Notes: generated by a model from the sequence alone, not told the origin. A stretch of 64,000 bases of DNA from Gigantopelta aegis (GCF_016097555.1 NC_054704.1:75476118-75540117), one strand, 5' to 3'. Positions 34,457-47,579 are shown, counted from the stretch's first letter. Program-made: numbers and translations.

Positions 34457-37400
34457 TTACATGTCTTCATCTCTACATAACCTGGATATGCCATTCAACA
34501 TGGTGGAATCAGCGAATAACGTTCTAACCAATATCCTTCTTTTCAGACGACGACAAATCTGAAATATTAGTAATACATTTAACTGATACTAAAACAGCAT
34601 GGGATTTTTTCTGGAGGAAATCAACAATTAGAATGAAAGTACCAACAAAAAAATCAAGTGAGAACACAGAATGAGCATGAGTACCATCTGGAATGGGAAT
34701 GTATACGACTGTATATATATTTGTGTTTTTCATACATTCTGGCGTCTGGTATAAGCCTGCTGAACGCGGCAAACCAGGCATGTGTGCTGGAAATTGTGGA
34801 AGTGGGTCTAGACTATGACGAGCGAAGTATTGTGGTGGTCGGGTCATGCTACTTTAGAAGATACATTGAATAAAAGTCTTGAAGCAGGCGTGTTTTGAAC
34901 CCCAAAGTGTTTTGTTGGCTTCACAGCCGTTGGATATTTGAGCATTTTAGAAGACTCTTTATGTGTACCTGAATTGTCTATATACCTTCCATGCTTATTA
35001 AGCTGTTAAATTCCTGTGCACTAATGGCAATACTATATCATAAAAAATAAATAAGGATGCATAAATAAAACAGATTAGAAGCATAAGTAATATCGCAGTC
35101 GACTCTGAAATAATTTATAAGAAAATATTTTCAAGAGACACTAACGGTTAACGCTTCCCTTATTAAAACGGTGTCTCACTAACTGTTAACAATGTTCTTA
35201 TTACAACAGGTCTCCCTAGCGGTTGTCATTTTCCCTAGTGACAACAATATATCACTGACAGTTAGCATTTCCTTATTACAATATCGTTTCATTAAGAGTT
35301 AACCCTAAATACAATACATCATGTTAGGTGCAAACATTTTCCTTACAGTTTCTTAATACAGAAGTCTCACAGTTAACAATGATCTTAGCACAAAATTGAT
35401 ATACCTGCCACTTGTTTTCGTCGACTTCCACAGATAATGGCAATAATAATACCTCGATCAGCGTTAAAATGCTTCCACCAAGACACAAGCCAATGCTACC
35501 GCCAATATCACCTGAAAAACATCCAGACACAACAACAGATCATGGTATATAGTGTTAGAATACTGCCACCAAAACACAAGTCGATACTGCTTCTAACATC
35601 ACCTGCAAAAGAGCAAAAACAACAGACAAAGAAAAAGTGGCACAGTACACAGTTTGCTCCAAACCGCATCCTTTATCTGCTACTGAATGATGTGAGCCAT
35701 CTTAAATAATGTTATGCTGAAATCGAATTATAATAAAATGTTCTTAAGTATTGCAAAGATATTCTTGTGGTTTTCTGTGGTTAAGTTATGAAAAGATAAA
35801 ATTGATGAGTTTCTATCTGCGGTTTATTCTGTTTTCAACGTATATGGTTAAATCGCTTGTAGGCGGTCTACAATCTTACTAAATTAAACATGAACTGAAT
35901 GATATCGCATTGAACACATTAGTTCTACTCACATACAAGTCCTTCAGCAGAATAGGCAGGTGATTTCTTAGATTCGTCTACTCCAAGATCTTTAAAATAG
36001 ATTTCCAGCTTCAACAAATTATCACTGAAATTAAGAGTTTAACTCTTCATTTTAGATCATATGCTTTCGTAAAGACAGTATAATATTAACATTAGACACA
36101 ACAATTTTGAATATTTGGAAGCTAAATCAATGATACATCAATGTCAGTGAAATCCTTGAAGTCATCGGATCTGTATCTGCGAAAGACGTAATTCCACACG
36201 TTTTACAGACATAAGTATACATACCTGTGGAATCTTGAGAACAGAGACTGTCTACAAGAAACCCACATTTAGTATCAATAACATAAACCTGCCTGTAAAA
36301 GGTCGATATCAACTTTTAGTAAGGTGGTGTAGCTATTTCTTGAAGAGTGCAATAAAGTAAACCTACTTGTAAAAGCTTGACGTCAATTTCTCATATGGTG
36401 GTGTAGCTATTTATTTCTTGAAGAGTGAAATAAAGTAAACAGGCTTGTAAAAGCTTGACGTCAACTTCTCATATGGTGGTGTAGCTATTTATTTCTTGAA
36501 GAGTACAATAAAATAAACCTACTTGTAAAAGCTTGACGTCAAAATTTCATATGGTGTTGTAGCTATTTATTTATTGAAGAGTGTAATAAAGTAAACCTAC
36601 TTGTAAACGCTTGACGTCAATTTCTCATATGGTGGTGTAGCTATTTATTTCTTGAAGAGTGTAATAAAATAAACCTACTTGTAAAAGCTTGACGTCAACT
36701 TTTCATATGGTGGTGTAGTTATTTATTTCTAGAAGAATGCAATAAAGTAAACTAACTTGTAAAAGCTTGACGTTAACATAACATAAGGTGGTGTAGCTAT
36801 TTATTTCTTGAAGAGTGCAATAAAGTAAACAGACTTGTAAAAGCTTGACGTCAACTTCTCATATGGTGGTGTAGCTATTTATTTCTTGAAGAGTGCAATA
36901 AAGTAAACAGACTTGTAAAAGCTTGACGTCAACTTCTCATATGGTGGTGTAGCTATTTATTTCTTGAAGAGTGTAATAAAGTAAACCTACTTGTAAAAGC
37001 TTGACGTCAACTTCTCATATGGTGGTGTAGCTATTTATTTTTTGAAGAGTGTAATAAAGTAAACCTACTTGTAAAAGCTTGACGTCAACTTCTCATATGG
37101 TGGTGTAGCTATTTATTTTTTGAAGCGTACAATAAAATAAACCTACTTGTAAAAGCTTGACGTCAAGATTTTATATGGTGTTGTAGCTATTTATTTATTG
37201 AAGAGTGTAATAAAGTAAACCTACTTGTAAACGCTTGCCGTCAATTTCTCATATGGTGGTGTAGCTATTTATTTCTTGAAGAGTGTAATAAAATAATCCT
37301 ACTTGTAAAAGCTTGACGTCAACTTTTCATATGGTGGTGTAGTTATTTATTTCTAGAAGAATGCAATAAAGTAAACCAACTTGTAAAAGCTTGACGTTAA

Positions 37401-40400
37401 CATAACATATAAGGTGATGTAGCTATTTAGTTCTCGAAGAGTGCAATAAAGTAAACCTACTTGTAAAAGTTTGACGTCAAGATTTCATATGGTGTTGTAG
37501 TTATTTATTTCTTGAAGAGTGCAATAAAGTAAACCTACTTGTAAAAGCTTGACGTCAATTTCTCATAGGGTGGGGTAGCTATTTCTCGAAGAATGTCCAC
37601 GACGGTATCATACTGAGTATACACTGCGTCATTCTGGTTTGCAAAAGTCTCATAAAGTAGATCCAATCTGCCTAGATTCGAAGCTGAACTGTTCCATTCA
37701 TAGACACTGAGATTCTGATTCTTCATGATGGCAGCAGATGTGAAGCTGGTGAACAGATCATCCTGATATTGGACGAAGTTCTGGATGATGCCCTGTGCTA
37801 TGGCGTCACAGAATGACATGCGAACGGAAATGGAACTGCTAAACAGAATCTCTTCAACAAGGGCCAAGTCACTGGCATCATCTTTCCACCAAAAGTCAAC
37901 ACACAAGCTTTTGTTAACTTCATGCATCTTCAATTTAAGATCATGTATAGCGTAATCGAGTTCATACCACGTGATGTTTGCTTCCTGTTCCGGTTTTATC
38001 TCAATCATCAGCTCGTCTGTCATGTTGTGTGCTGACACAAATTCCATCAAATGTTGGACTTGGGCGACGATAGCAGACATAAATGAAGAGGAGTCAGACC
38101 AGGTTTTCTTGTAGTCTGTAAGGGTGATACCCATGTCTGCAAGAAGGTCCGTAATGTCAGGGCTAATGGCATTGAATAAAGACCAGGCTTGGATCATAGT
38201 CGCTCTGTTGACGTCAGCGAAAGGCACTGCAGATTCGGACAAGGTGAGGCGCAGTTTAAACGGATCAGAAAATTCAGCGAAAGACAGCGATTGGGAGTAG
38301 GTGACAGACGTACATGGGGAGGGACAATTACAGTTATTAATTTCTTGACTTCGGTAGAATAATTCTGAAATTTGAAACAACAGAAAATATTTACATTAAA
38401 TATTTAAATACGTATTTGTAATATAAAATCCCAATTAAACAATGAAAAAGAACTCAAATTAATTTTTATTAAATGTAATAATCCTAACTAACAGGGTTCG
38501 CTATGTCGTTTATTGTACTTAGACAATGTCCAGTATTAACATTAAGATCCAATAACCATTAACAACTAATCACTAACCTACTGACCTGGACAGACAGTGT
38601 AGATAACTGAAATGTGTGTCCATGACCGCGTACTTGAACCTTAATTGGATATAAGCACGAAAATAAGTTGAAAGGAATAAATATTAAGAATAAACTTAGT
38701 ATAAGTTTGCTTTGTTTAACGACACCACTTGAGCACACTGATTTATTAATCATCGGCTACTGAATATCAAACCTGCTACATTTTCCATTAGTAGCAAGAG
38801 ATGTTTTATATGCATCACCCTACAGGCAGAATAGCACATACCACGACCTTTGATATACCAGTCGTGGTTCCTGGCTGGAACGAGAAATAGCCCAATGGGC
38901 CCATCGATGGGGATTGATCCCAAACCGACCGCGCATCAAGCGAGCGCTTTACTATTGGGCTACGTCCCGCCCACTTTTAGTATCAGTGTTTGTGGGAAAG
39001 TGCATATAAAAGATCTTTTGCTGCTCGTGGATAAATATAGTGGGTGTCCCTGAAAAACTATGTGTTAGAATTGTCAAATGATTTGCATGTAATAGCCGGT
39101 GTTTAACATAGGCATCGGGAGCAGTGCTCCCCACCCCACCACACCCCACTACCACCCCACTACAGCTCTGTTCCCCCCAGTTGAAAGGCTATCTAAATAT
39201 GGATTTAATAGAATTGTTTGTTTTTCTACTACAACAGTTCATAAGAACGCAGAACATAATTCTCCATGTTTGTAGATAGTGTTTTAATATGAAGTGTTGA
39301 TTATAAACATTCTAAATTGTTTTATAAAAATTGTGTGTATGTGTATGTGTGTGGCGCGCGCGCGCATGCGTGTGTGTATGTGCGTATGTGTGTGTACACC
39401 TATGATTAGCTAATCATTCAGCTTTAGCGGTATAAAAAAAAACCCACTTTAATTTAAGATTAAATTAGGATTAGAGAATGTTATACTAAGATTTTCATAT
39501 GATGATAATTTACCTTCATTTGGTTGTACACATTCCAAGTTCTTCAATAAAGTGCACTTGGGTGAATCTGGACCTAAAGAAAACATTGTTTCAATATAGT
39601 TCATACATATTAAAGTGCTGTTCCATCTTTCACATGTTTGTACTTGAACGCTTTCTTGATCCATTACAGTAATATTTTACACTGATATGCAAGTTCAAAG
39701 TTAGAAAAAGGCTCAAAAAAAGGTATTGAAAATAACGCCTGTAAAACATTTACCTAAAATGCCCGAGTGGAAATATCATTGCCACAGAATGAACTGTCAA
39801 GATGGTTAAGAACCCAAAGGAAAGTGGGTGGAACGTGTAAGGAAAGGTGTAGCGATTATCAGGCTAATTTTCTTGTGAATATTTTGTTTGATCTGTTGGT
39901 TCTCTTTTAGGTACACTGCAGAATTGTATGAATCGCTCAAATATAATTCATAGCCGGACAGCAGCCAGGATGCATTGTAAATGAAGAAGAAGGAACTGTT
40001 TTATCACACATTTTATTTACGGTTATATGGCGTCGGAAATATGGTTATGGACCACAGAGATAATGAGAGAGGAAACCCGCTGTCGCCACGTCATGAGCTA
40101 CTCTTTTCGATTAGCAGCAAGGGATCTTTCCTATGCGCCATCCCACAGACAGGATAGTACATACCACGGCCTTTGTTACACCAGTTGTGGAGCACTGGCT
40201 GGAATGTGAAATAGCCCAATGGGCCCACTGACGGGAATGGATCCTAGGTCAGGCGAGCATTGTGAACAAATTATGGAAGAAAAATATTTCTCCCTTGGTG
40301 TGAATGCATTTTAAATAGTGTATCCTTAACCAAATGTGATTAACTGGCGAACTCTTACCAGGCATATAGACGTTGACACAGCCACATTTCTTCATGATGA

Positions 40401-43400
40401 ATGACGTCAGACAGTTGAGCTGACACTTCTGATGGGTGTAGGGAACGTCAATGGCGTAGTTGTTGAGCTCTGCAGCTCCACATGTACCATGAGGAGGTGG
40501 GAGATCTGTCACCTGAATGTCAAAACAGAAAGGTAATACCAGTTGTATCACTACACTACATTATCAAATCACCAATATGAATTGTTAATATTAAAATATG
40601 AGTACTCAGTCGTCGATTACAAAGGATAACAGAAACCCAGACATAGTGGCTCTTTCAAAATATGAATTTTCGAAACCATTATATACAACAACCCATAAGA
40701 TTATATTTCCATGAATGTTTCTTTCACTTTGACTGTAGCCATACATGCAATTTTGGTAGAAGCCATCTGATATCTTCGAAACATAAATTTTTTTAATTCA
40801 CAATACCCAATAACCTATAAAGAATCTCTAGTGAGCTCCGTGGTCTAGTGGGTAAGCTACAGGACAATCAAGCTGAAGACAGTGGTTCAAATCCCGTCAA
40901 AGCTGGCTTACACATTAATTCATCTTTCTCATCTATCGCCCTCTGTCTATCATTCTCAGTATCTTAATATAAAAAACTTTCCAATTTCTCCCACGATTTC
41001 AATCTGTTTTGACCCTTTCTGTCAGTTTCCTCCGACTCTGTCGTCTGAGCTGTCCACACCATCGCATACCTGTCTCAACTTCCTCCACGGGTGCAGTCTC
41101 TGTGTATTTCCCTGCACCCACCTGGCATATTCGTCCTCTGCCGCTAATAAAGCTGTTCTGACTCACTGAACTAACTAACGACCGCCAGTAGTAAGGGTTC
41201 ATAGTAGGTAGTTACAAGTGCCTCTTAACAATGCCAGGAGTAACTACTGAAAACTGTCCGAAGTGGTCAGACTAAGCCCATAGCTAAAAGCTGATGGGGA
41301 ATGGCAGGTGTGTGGCACGGATAGCCACAAGAGACAAGCACCTGTCGCGTTTGGAGAGACAAGGACTGGGATGTGGCGGCGGACAGCGAAAGAAGTTGAA
41401 AGATAGGAAGAGTTGCGAGATCGGGAAGAAATGAGATGGATTCAAACGAGAGAAAGGAAAGGCGGCAGTGGGATAAATAAATAAATAAAAATTTAAAACA
41501 AAAGAATCTCTGTTGTATAGTTTCACTGTTACTATGAATGCCATCTTTTTTTTTTTTGGTTAAAGAAGGAAATATCTTGCACTCCAAAAGGATACATGTT
41601 TAATTTAGCATATAAGAACTGTTAAAGAATCACTAATGCAATATATTTGTTCTCATTTGGGACACCATGTTGCTAAAAAAAATAAACTGTCAAAGATATT
41701 TTGTAGATTGGTGCACCGAACTCGCTATTTGCAGAAATATCTTGGTGCAAGCTATTGCCATTAAAATTCATAATGCTCCAGCTGCTAAATTTTGACTGGT
41801 TGAAGGAAATCATGCTTTTTTTATCTTGTCATTTTGAAACAGTTTAGTGTATCCAAGTTGATGTCAATACATTCTAAATTTTAATACATTTTTTTCTACG
41901 GTTTGGCAGAGAAAATAATTTTCAAAATTACGAAATATACATAATATTACATAATAAAGTAAAACGTATATAGTTCCCTTAATGTGTTTGCATTAAGTCA
42001 TTGAGCACCTTTGAGGCAAGTCACCACCATTTGTCGTGTCGTTACTTGTGGTCAGGCAGAGGGACCATTAATTGAACAATTTCGTGGTCGACCTATGTTG
42101 ATTTTTTACACGATACTTGTCAGTCGAGAGTGCTCCCTAAAATTACTAGTCACATAACCCTCTCGACAGTGTTGTAATGTCAAAGAATATATTCTGACAT
42201 AGAAATTGTATTGAACTGCATGGAGTAATTAATGGTGGTGTGTTACCTTGAGGTCTGTCAGATGAATGGTTTCTCAAAAAACAGTCTTGAATAAAAATTA
42301 ACGTTTTTAATAACAGTCAGAATAACTTATAGTAGGGATATTTAAAACTATTGTTGCATACCTCTCTTTGCTGAAGGCCTATAGATGCATATAAACCGAC
42401 GCTAACTCCAACCCCCTGCTCCTTTGCCAAAGCTTCGGTTTCGTTTTGATCAGTGATAACGACAAGTGCCCCGGCCCGGGTCTGTGGACCTCGCATGTAG
42501 TCGAATTGCTCAATGTATAGGTCAAGGGTCAGACCTCCATCTTTGTCTACAATAGTCGTAAAGTATGTCTCAACATTTTGAAATTTCAATTAACTAAATA
42601 CAGTAGAATCTTGTTGGCTCGACCTCCGAAGGGTCGGACACATCGCAACGCTCGAACCAAAAACGAAGTCCCGAGTTTTTTGTTCGGTAAACCATTATAT
42701 TAACTGCTGATGAGTCGAACATGTCCAGGGTCGACTATAAGCCTTCGCTCGAACTAAATTATCGGTCTCATCTGTGATATTAGCTATATTTCCCTCGAAC
42801 TGGTGATCCATCAAATATCAAATGGTAAACCATCAAACAGGACTAACAATTGGTTCAAACCAACGGGATTCGTCTGTATGTCATTATATCAAATATATTC
42901 ATTTTGAAATATAAAATATTTCTTATCATAACAAAGCAAAAACTGTCAAAAGGTAAGGTACTGAGGTCCACATTTACTAACAATAGATTAATTAATTGTT
43001 CAGTACTTTACAGGATAAAACTGGTTACCTACTTCTACGCGGCATTGACCTCTCTGGGTGATGTCCACTGTGAATATACCAAATCCCATCTTAGTTAAAT
43101 ATTTAAATCTGTTTTAGTTGGACATCTAACACAGATCACATAACTGAAGTATCACCTACACTTCCCACAGCTAGGCTAATCACAATCTGACATATGCAAC
43201 AAGCGTTTCAAACGAGACTAGATATGTGTCATATTAAATAAATCCCCGTCGTATCTTATAAATCTATCTTACTTGTTTGGTCCACAATCATGTCGTCTGG
43301 CCTGATAGCAAACTGGTAACAAACGCCCATGTTCGTGAACACCTCTGTGAAGTTTTCAGGACCGCACTGTCGACCTTTCCACGTACAACTAAATATATAA

Positions 43401-46296
43401 AATATCCCAATTAAACAAACGTGTACCCTAAGTATCAGACTAAACCAGAACCGGTTTATCCTAGTAGCACAGGTAGCACGTGCTACGGTCCCCGCGCTTC
43501 AGGGGGGCCCTGCGGTGATGTGTAAAATTATTTTTCCCGAGGGGGTTGCAAAATATATAATTCCTGGGAAGGGGGCCCGCTGTTATTTGTGCTACAGGCC
43601 CCGCGGATCCTTAAACTGGCTCTGTACTAAACTTGTCATCATACTTAAGTTGGTATTCATAAAATGACTTAAATATCATACATTTCTTTGTACAATTACA
43701 TAAATTTAAACATCATCTCTAAAGTTTGTCACAAGTCGTTGCTGGTGTTTTGAGGCACATTTCATGTCGATGTTTACGGTTTGGTTCTGTGCTTATAAAA
43801 GTGTCAAGTGCAGACTTAAGTCAAGTGAAGTATCTATGCTTTTTCAAATCATGCTATATATATGAATGAGACTATAACATTTTATCCTGCAATCACAATA
43901 TATGTTAGCAAGATGCGATGACTAGTCACTGAAATAAATTGCTTTTTGGGACGGAAATACTTTTATACTACGGTAGTTATAAATAGCAAAGGAATGTATT
44001 GTTCAAAGTTGTTGTTTATATTTTCAGTTAATAGTTTTCATTTTTTTAAACTGTTTTAAGACAATTTTTATTTTAAAAATAAGAAACAAATTGTTGTTAT
44101 GTAATAACTATTTTGTTTTGTTGTATAGATATTGTATGTGACAAGGTATTCAACACGTATGAATTCAATTCTAAAATGGTAATGTTGTGAAATAAAAAGG
44201 TTGATTCCATTAATTTCTCCATATTATGCAGGATTACCTTTTCACGATATCGGTTTTATCGTGCTCAAGTCGAATGGCGAATGCCACTCGGCCCATTCTA
44301 ACATTCACAGCCGATGAGTTATTTTCTAAAGTTTTATTACCCGAGCCACAGATTTACTAGATCAGAAACATTGTTCATATTTTCTTTGGAGTATCTGTAC
44401 AAAAACAAAAACCCACCACCTTCAAGTTTATATTTCTGAAGAATCAAGGTACAAAAGGATATTTTGACAAGATAGTGAAGATATTCTCACATGAATTAGA
44501 TATCGCAGGTTTACCTTTGAATCATAGTTGTTTTCTTATGGGAAAGTCTCCTGTAGAACTCCGTGACGTTTTTATCACACAGAATATAACTGTACTTGTC
44601 GATCACGTTCTGTCTCATTGTCTGGTTTCCATTGTCATCGCGGAGCACCCGCAAGTACCGGTCTACAGCTTCAAACACAGTGGGCGACATCCGTGGTCCG
44701 TCGTTTTCACCATACACTTTACTCGATCTAAAGGAACAAAAAAATATATGACTGAATATCACGTTTAGAACCTAATATTAGTATGTGTACAATATGTAGT
44801 AAGAATTAACGATCAGAATTAAAGTTTGTTTGTTGTGCTGGTGTTTGGGATTTTTTTTTTTTTTTTTTTGGGGGGGGGGTTAGGGTGTTGGTTTTGTTTG
44901 GGTTTCTTAAATACACTAAATGAGTTAAATATAAAATTGGAAAACTAACAACTGTGTCTTCCCTTTCGTAATTCATTAAACACACAAATAATTCTTAACA
45001 TTCATTTAAGTTTACTTCCATATAGTACCTAAACATGTTTTGGTTACATATCGTGACTTTCGGGAACATCAGTTTCTCCTCAAATTTCATTTCTGTTGTG
45101 ATGGTAGAAGGTCGTGACAGGAAGTAGATGACACGGTCGTGGATGTTCCAGATCATCCACGCAGACGCCAGGAGAATAACAAGAAGCCAGACGAACCTGT
45201 TAAATAAAATTAATGAATGAATAAAGTTTAATGTTTAATAACATCACAACATGAAAACAATATATCAGCTAATGGAAAAAGAAAGAAATTTTTATTTAAC
45301 GATGCACTCAACACATTTTTATTTACGGTTATATGGCGTCAGACATATGGTTAAGGACCACACAGATTTTGAGAGGAAACCCGCTGTCGCCACTACATGG
45401 ACTACTCTTTCCGATTAGCAGCAAGGGATCTTTTATTTGCGCTTTCCACAGGCAGGATAGCACAAACCATGGCCTTTGTTGAACCAGTTATGGATCACTG
45501 GTCGGTGCAAGTGGTTTACACCTACCCATTGAGCCTTGCGGAGTACTCACTCAGGGTTTGGAGTCGGTATCTGGATTAAAAACCCCATGCCTCGACTGGG
45601 ATCCGAACCCAGTACCTACCAGCCACTAGACCGATGGCCTAACCACGACGCCACCGAGGCCGGTCAGCTAATGGGAAGTAAACTAAAGTAAATACATCAA
45701 TGAAATGTCTCGTTCCAGCCAGTGTACCACAGCTGGTATATCAAAGGCCGTGGTATGTGTTATCCTGTCTGTGGGATGGTGCATATAAAAGATCTCTTGC
45801 TACTAATGAAAAACAAATGTTGCGGATTTCTTCTCTATGACTGTGTCAAAAATGACCATATGTTTGACATCCAATAGTCGATGATTAATAAATCAATGTG
45901 CTCTAGTGGTGTCGTTAAACAAAAGAAACATCAATGAAGTGATGATCAGCATCAATATAAACATTCATGAGTTAAATGAAAACAGTGTAAAGAGTTGTGC
46001 TAAACATGATCAATGAAAATAAGAAAAAAAACATGGTCGACATCCAGGTAGAAATGCTGAATTTCTTTTTTAATTAGCAAACGCTCAAGATAATATACTG
46101 TAAAAAGTCAAAAGAATTCTGTGAAGATGTTTTTGCTATTAAAATTAATCAACTAACATTAAGACAAATTGTACTATGTCACTTACCTTCGAAATTTTGA
46201 AACGTTCGTTCCTAAGACATATTTAAAACCTGAAATTCCAATGCAATCTGCGACATCTTCTGTACTTGGTTTGTCTACTTGCGCTGTATAATGCAT
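34457..46296 (-). CDS. DEG/ENaC-family sodium channel, paralogue 3 (11 exons, 710 aa, altered C-terminus)
   Basis: Exons from the 5' end: 46187-46296, 45029-45196, 44515-44727, 43273-43388, 42362-42546, 40359-40512, 39514-39573, 37539-38364, 35933-36024, 35405-35511 and 34457-34558. The ATG at 46296 starts MHYTAQVDKPSTEDVADCIG, longer than in paralogues 1 and 4. The ectodomain has the family blocks ([55 protein letters not shown]) and a ~245-residue insert. TM2 starts [20 protein letters not shown] (from residue 642). A 4-nt deletion then shifts the frame, giving VLLLPLSVEV in place of the rest of TM2. The exon is 107 nt instead of 111. The new frame stays open through the last exon, adding ICRRLKRRILVRTL and about 19 more residues. 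In the ancestral frame the last exon would encode DLSSSEKKDIG. TM2 may still span the membrane, so the gene could be functional, altered or newly decaying. Confidence 0.85.
35405..35511 (-). other. TM2 exon of gene 3 with 4-nt deletion
   Basis: Between the codons for GAG (Glu after LTLI) and GCCATTATC there are 11 nt where genes 1 and 4 have 15. Both splice sites (acceptor TTTTTCAG, donor GTATAT) look normal. The deletion keeps the GGS filter but replaces the cytoplasmic half of TM2. Confidence 0.85.
35512..35640 (-). repeat. Single copy of the TM2-exon acceptor unit, gene 3
   Basis: TGCCACCAAAACACAAGTCG followed by CTGCTTCTAACATCACCTGC on the plus strand is a diverged copy of the adjacent exon start and acceptor. 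Confidence 0.6.
36290..37530 (-). repeat. Minisatellite made of the end of gene 3 exon 8 and its donor (16 units of ~78 bp)
   Basis: Each unit contains, on the minus strand, a copy of the last ~57 nt of exon 8 (encoding ATPPYEKLTSSFYK) plus its donor GTAGGTTTAC and about 20 nt of intron. Units start near 36291, 36361, 36437, 36517, 36594, 36672, 36751, 36828, 36905, 36982, 37060, 37139, 37217, 37295, 37374 and 37453. The parental exon end follows at 37539. Variant units recur in the same order eight units apart (36517-36751 and 37139-37374), showing a higher-order duplication of about 622 bp. Confidence 0.92.
38546..38672 (+). mobile_element. 3' fragment of SINE family C
   Basis: AACCATTAACAACTAATCAC, GGACAGACAGTGTAGATAAC and the CTTAATTGGATATAAGCACG end. 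It lies in intron 7 of gene 3. Confidence 0.75.
38708..38973 (-). mobile_element. SINE family B, full length
   Basis: The 3' end TTTAACGACACCACTTGAGC lies at the left, then the shared A/B body, then a tRNA-like head ending GGGCTACGTCCCGCCC at the right. TTAGTAT flanks both sides as a short target duplication. Confidence 0.85.
39340..39395. repeat. (GT)n/(GC)n microsatellite
   Basis: Mixed GTGTATGTGT, GCGCGCGCGC and GTGTGTATGT in intron 6 of gene 3. Confidence 0.85.
39992..40262 (-). mobile_element. SINE family A, head-truncated or diverged
   Basis: TTTACGGTTATATGGCGTCG, GTCGCCACGTCATGAGCTAC, TTCGATTAGCAGCAAGGGAT and AATAGCCCAATGGGCCCACT match family A on the minus strand. The tRNA-like head is degraded. 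It lies within intron 6 of gene 3. Confidence 0.8.
40831..41482 (+). mobile_element. tRNA-headed retroposon(s) with AAAT tail
   Basis: The left part has a tRNA-like head (GTGGTCTAGTGGGTAAGCTA, box B GGTTCAAATCCC). It continues to GCTAATAAAGCTGTTCTGAC, then a second block ends in a (AAAT)n-type tail near 41470. I cannot tell whether this is one long element or two adjacent ones. It lies in intron 5 of gene 3. Confidence 0.55.
43446..43624. mobile_element. hAT-like MITE with 8-bp target duplication, copy 1
   Basis: The ends CAGAACCGGTTTA and, read inward from the right, CAGAGCCAGTTTA are inverted repeats. The flanks GACTAAAC and TACTAAAC agree at seven of eight positions. A CAG(A/G)-type terminus with an 8-bp duplication is the hAT pattern. 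The 179-bp interior (TATCCTAGTAGCAC, GTAGCACGTGCTACGG) does not code. It lies in intron 3 of gene 3. Confidence 0.75.
45282..45504 (-). mobile_element. SINE family A, interrupted by family C
   Basis: GATGCACTCAACACATTTTT, TTACGGTTATATGGCGTCAG and GTAGCAAGGGATC-type sequence mark family A on the minus strand. Its head is replaced by the adjoining family C element. Confidence 0.75.
45505..45664 (-). mobile_element. SINE family C, head half
   Basis: ACACCTACCCATTGAGCCTT through TACCTACCAGCCACTAGACC to GCCTAACCACGACGCCACCG is the reverse complement of the family C head and middle block. Confidence 0.8.
45708..45926 (+). mobile_element. SINE family B, 5'-truncated
   Basis: It starts in the body (CTCGTTCCAGCCAGTGTACC) and ends TGACATCCAATAGTCGATGA ... 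CTCTAGTGGTGTCGTTAAAC, the B-type 3' end. It lies in intron 1 of gene 3. Confidence 0.8.
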
Positions 46297-46664
46297 GGTT
46301 ATTCTTTAACATCCATTGGATACTATACAGCTTCACCTTAATTACTTAGTATATAATCTACAGCATAGAATGCATCATATCTGTTAATTCTTCTCGTTCT
46401 CTTGGTGCCTAACAATACAAAAATCGATTGATAAAACAAAATAATTGTTTACAAAAACTGTTAATGAGTTAGCAAATAGCTTTCAGAGACACCCAAACAG
46501 GATCGAACTTTCTATTGACTTATTTATCCCATTACAATTTGATTCGTTACATTACTATCGACTTACTTATTCCATTACAGTGCCATACGTCGGTGGGGGG
46601 TTTCTCATTATTTCTGCTCAGTATCCAAGTGGAAACATTGGCGCTTCACCCTTCATATCATGAG

Positions 46665-47011
<347 letters not shown>

Positions 47012-47081
47012 AAGTGTCAAAATATCCATGTTAGACATTAAAGTTATATTCTCTGGTTACCATATTTTAATAACAAACTCG

Positions 47082-47201
47082 GTTCCAGTTATTATCAAAT
47101 TTATGTCCCTCGTGAAATAATTTTACTTTTGTCACTCGCTATAGCTCGTGACAACTGAACATTATTTCACTCGGGACATAAATTTGATAATAACTGGTAA
47201 C
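47082..47201. mobile_element. Near-perfect palindromic element, 120 bp
   Basis: CCAGTTATTATCAAATTTAT at the left is exactly reversed at the right end (ATAAATTTGATAATAACTGG). The arms are about 40 bp and the loop contains CACTCGCTATAGCTCGTG. Probably a MITE. Confidence 0.7.
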
Positions 47202-47577
47202 TAGCACAAACGACAGCCTGTTGTCAGTTTCAGTTAACACGTGTGTTTGCCGATTTCAAATTGTAGGGTTCGTCTCAAAAAATTAAAAAAGAAATCTTGC
47301 GTTCGGTTGAGGATACGTACTAGAGTCTTTAGTTAAAACCGGTTTGATCTTGACAACGTATTATCGACAGTTGTACCTTCCTATTTCAGAATTGATATTT
47401 TATAAAGTGTTAGTAGAACTTTCAAAGTTTACTTTGTATACTAGTAACACATTAATCATGTATATATATTTTTAAATGAAATATACTAAAGTAGACAATG
47501 AACGTTTTCACCTCTTAATTGTACGTGTTAAAATCGACAAATTCAAATAAATATTATTTCGTTTGAAAAGGGTAAAG

Positions 47578-47579
<2 letters not shown>

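Noticed and set aside
34524-34847. 107-codon frame running into the last exon of gene 3
   Set aside because: It is chance read-through of the last intron into the ancestral frame of the exon. The family exon begins at a conserved acceptor (34558).
36290-37530. Possible CRISPR-like array
   Set aside because: Units are contiguous 78-bp tandem copies of an exon end without unique spacers, in an intron-containing animal gene.
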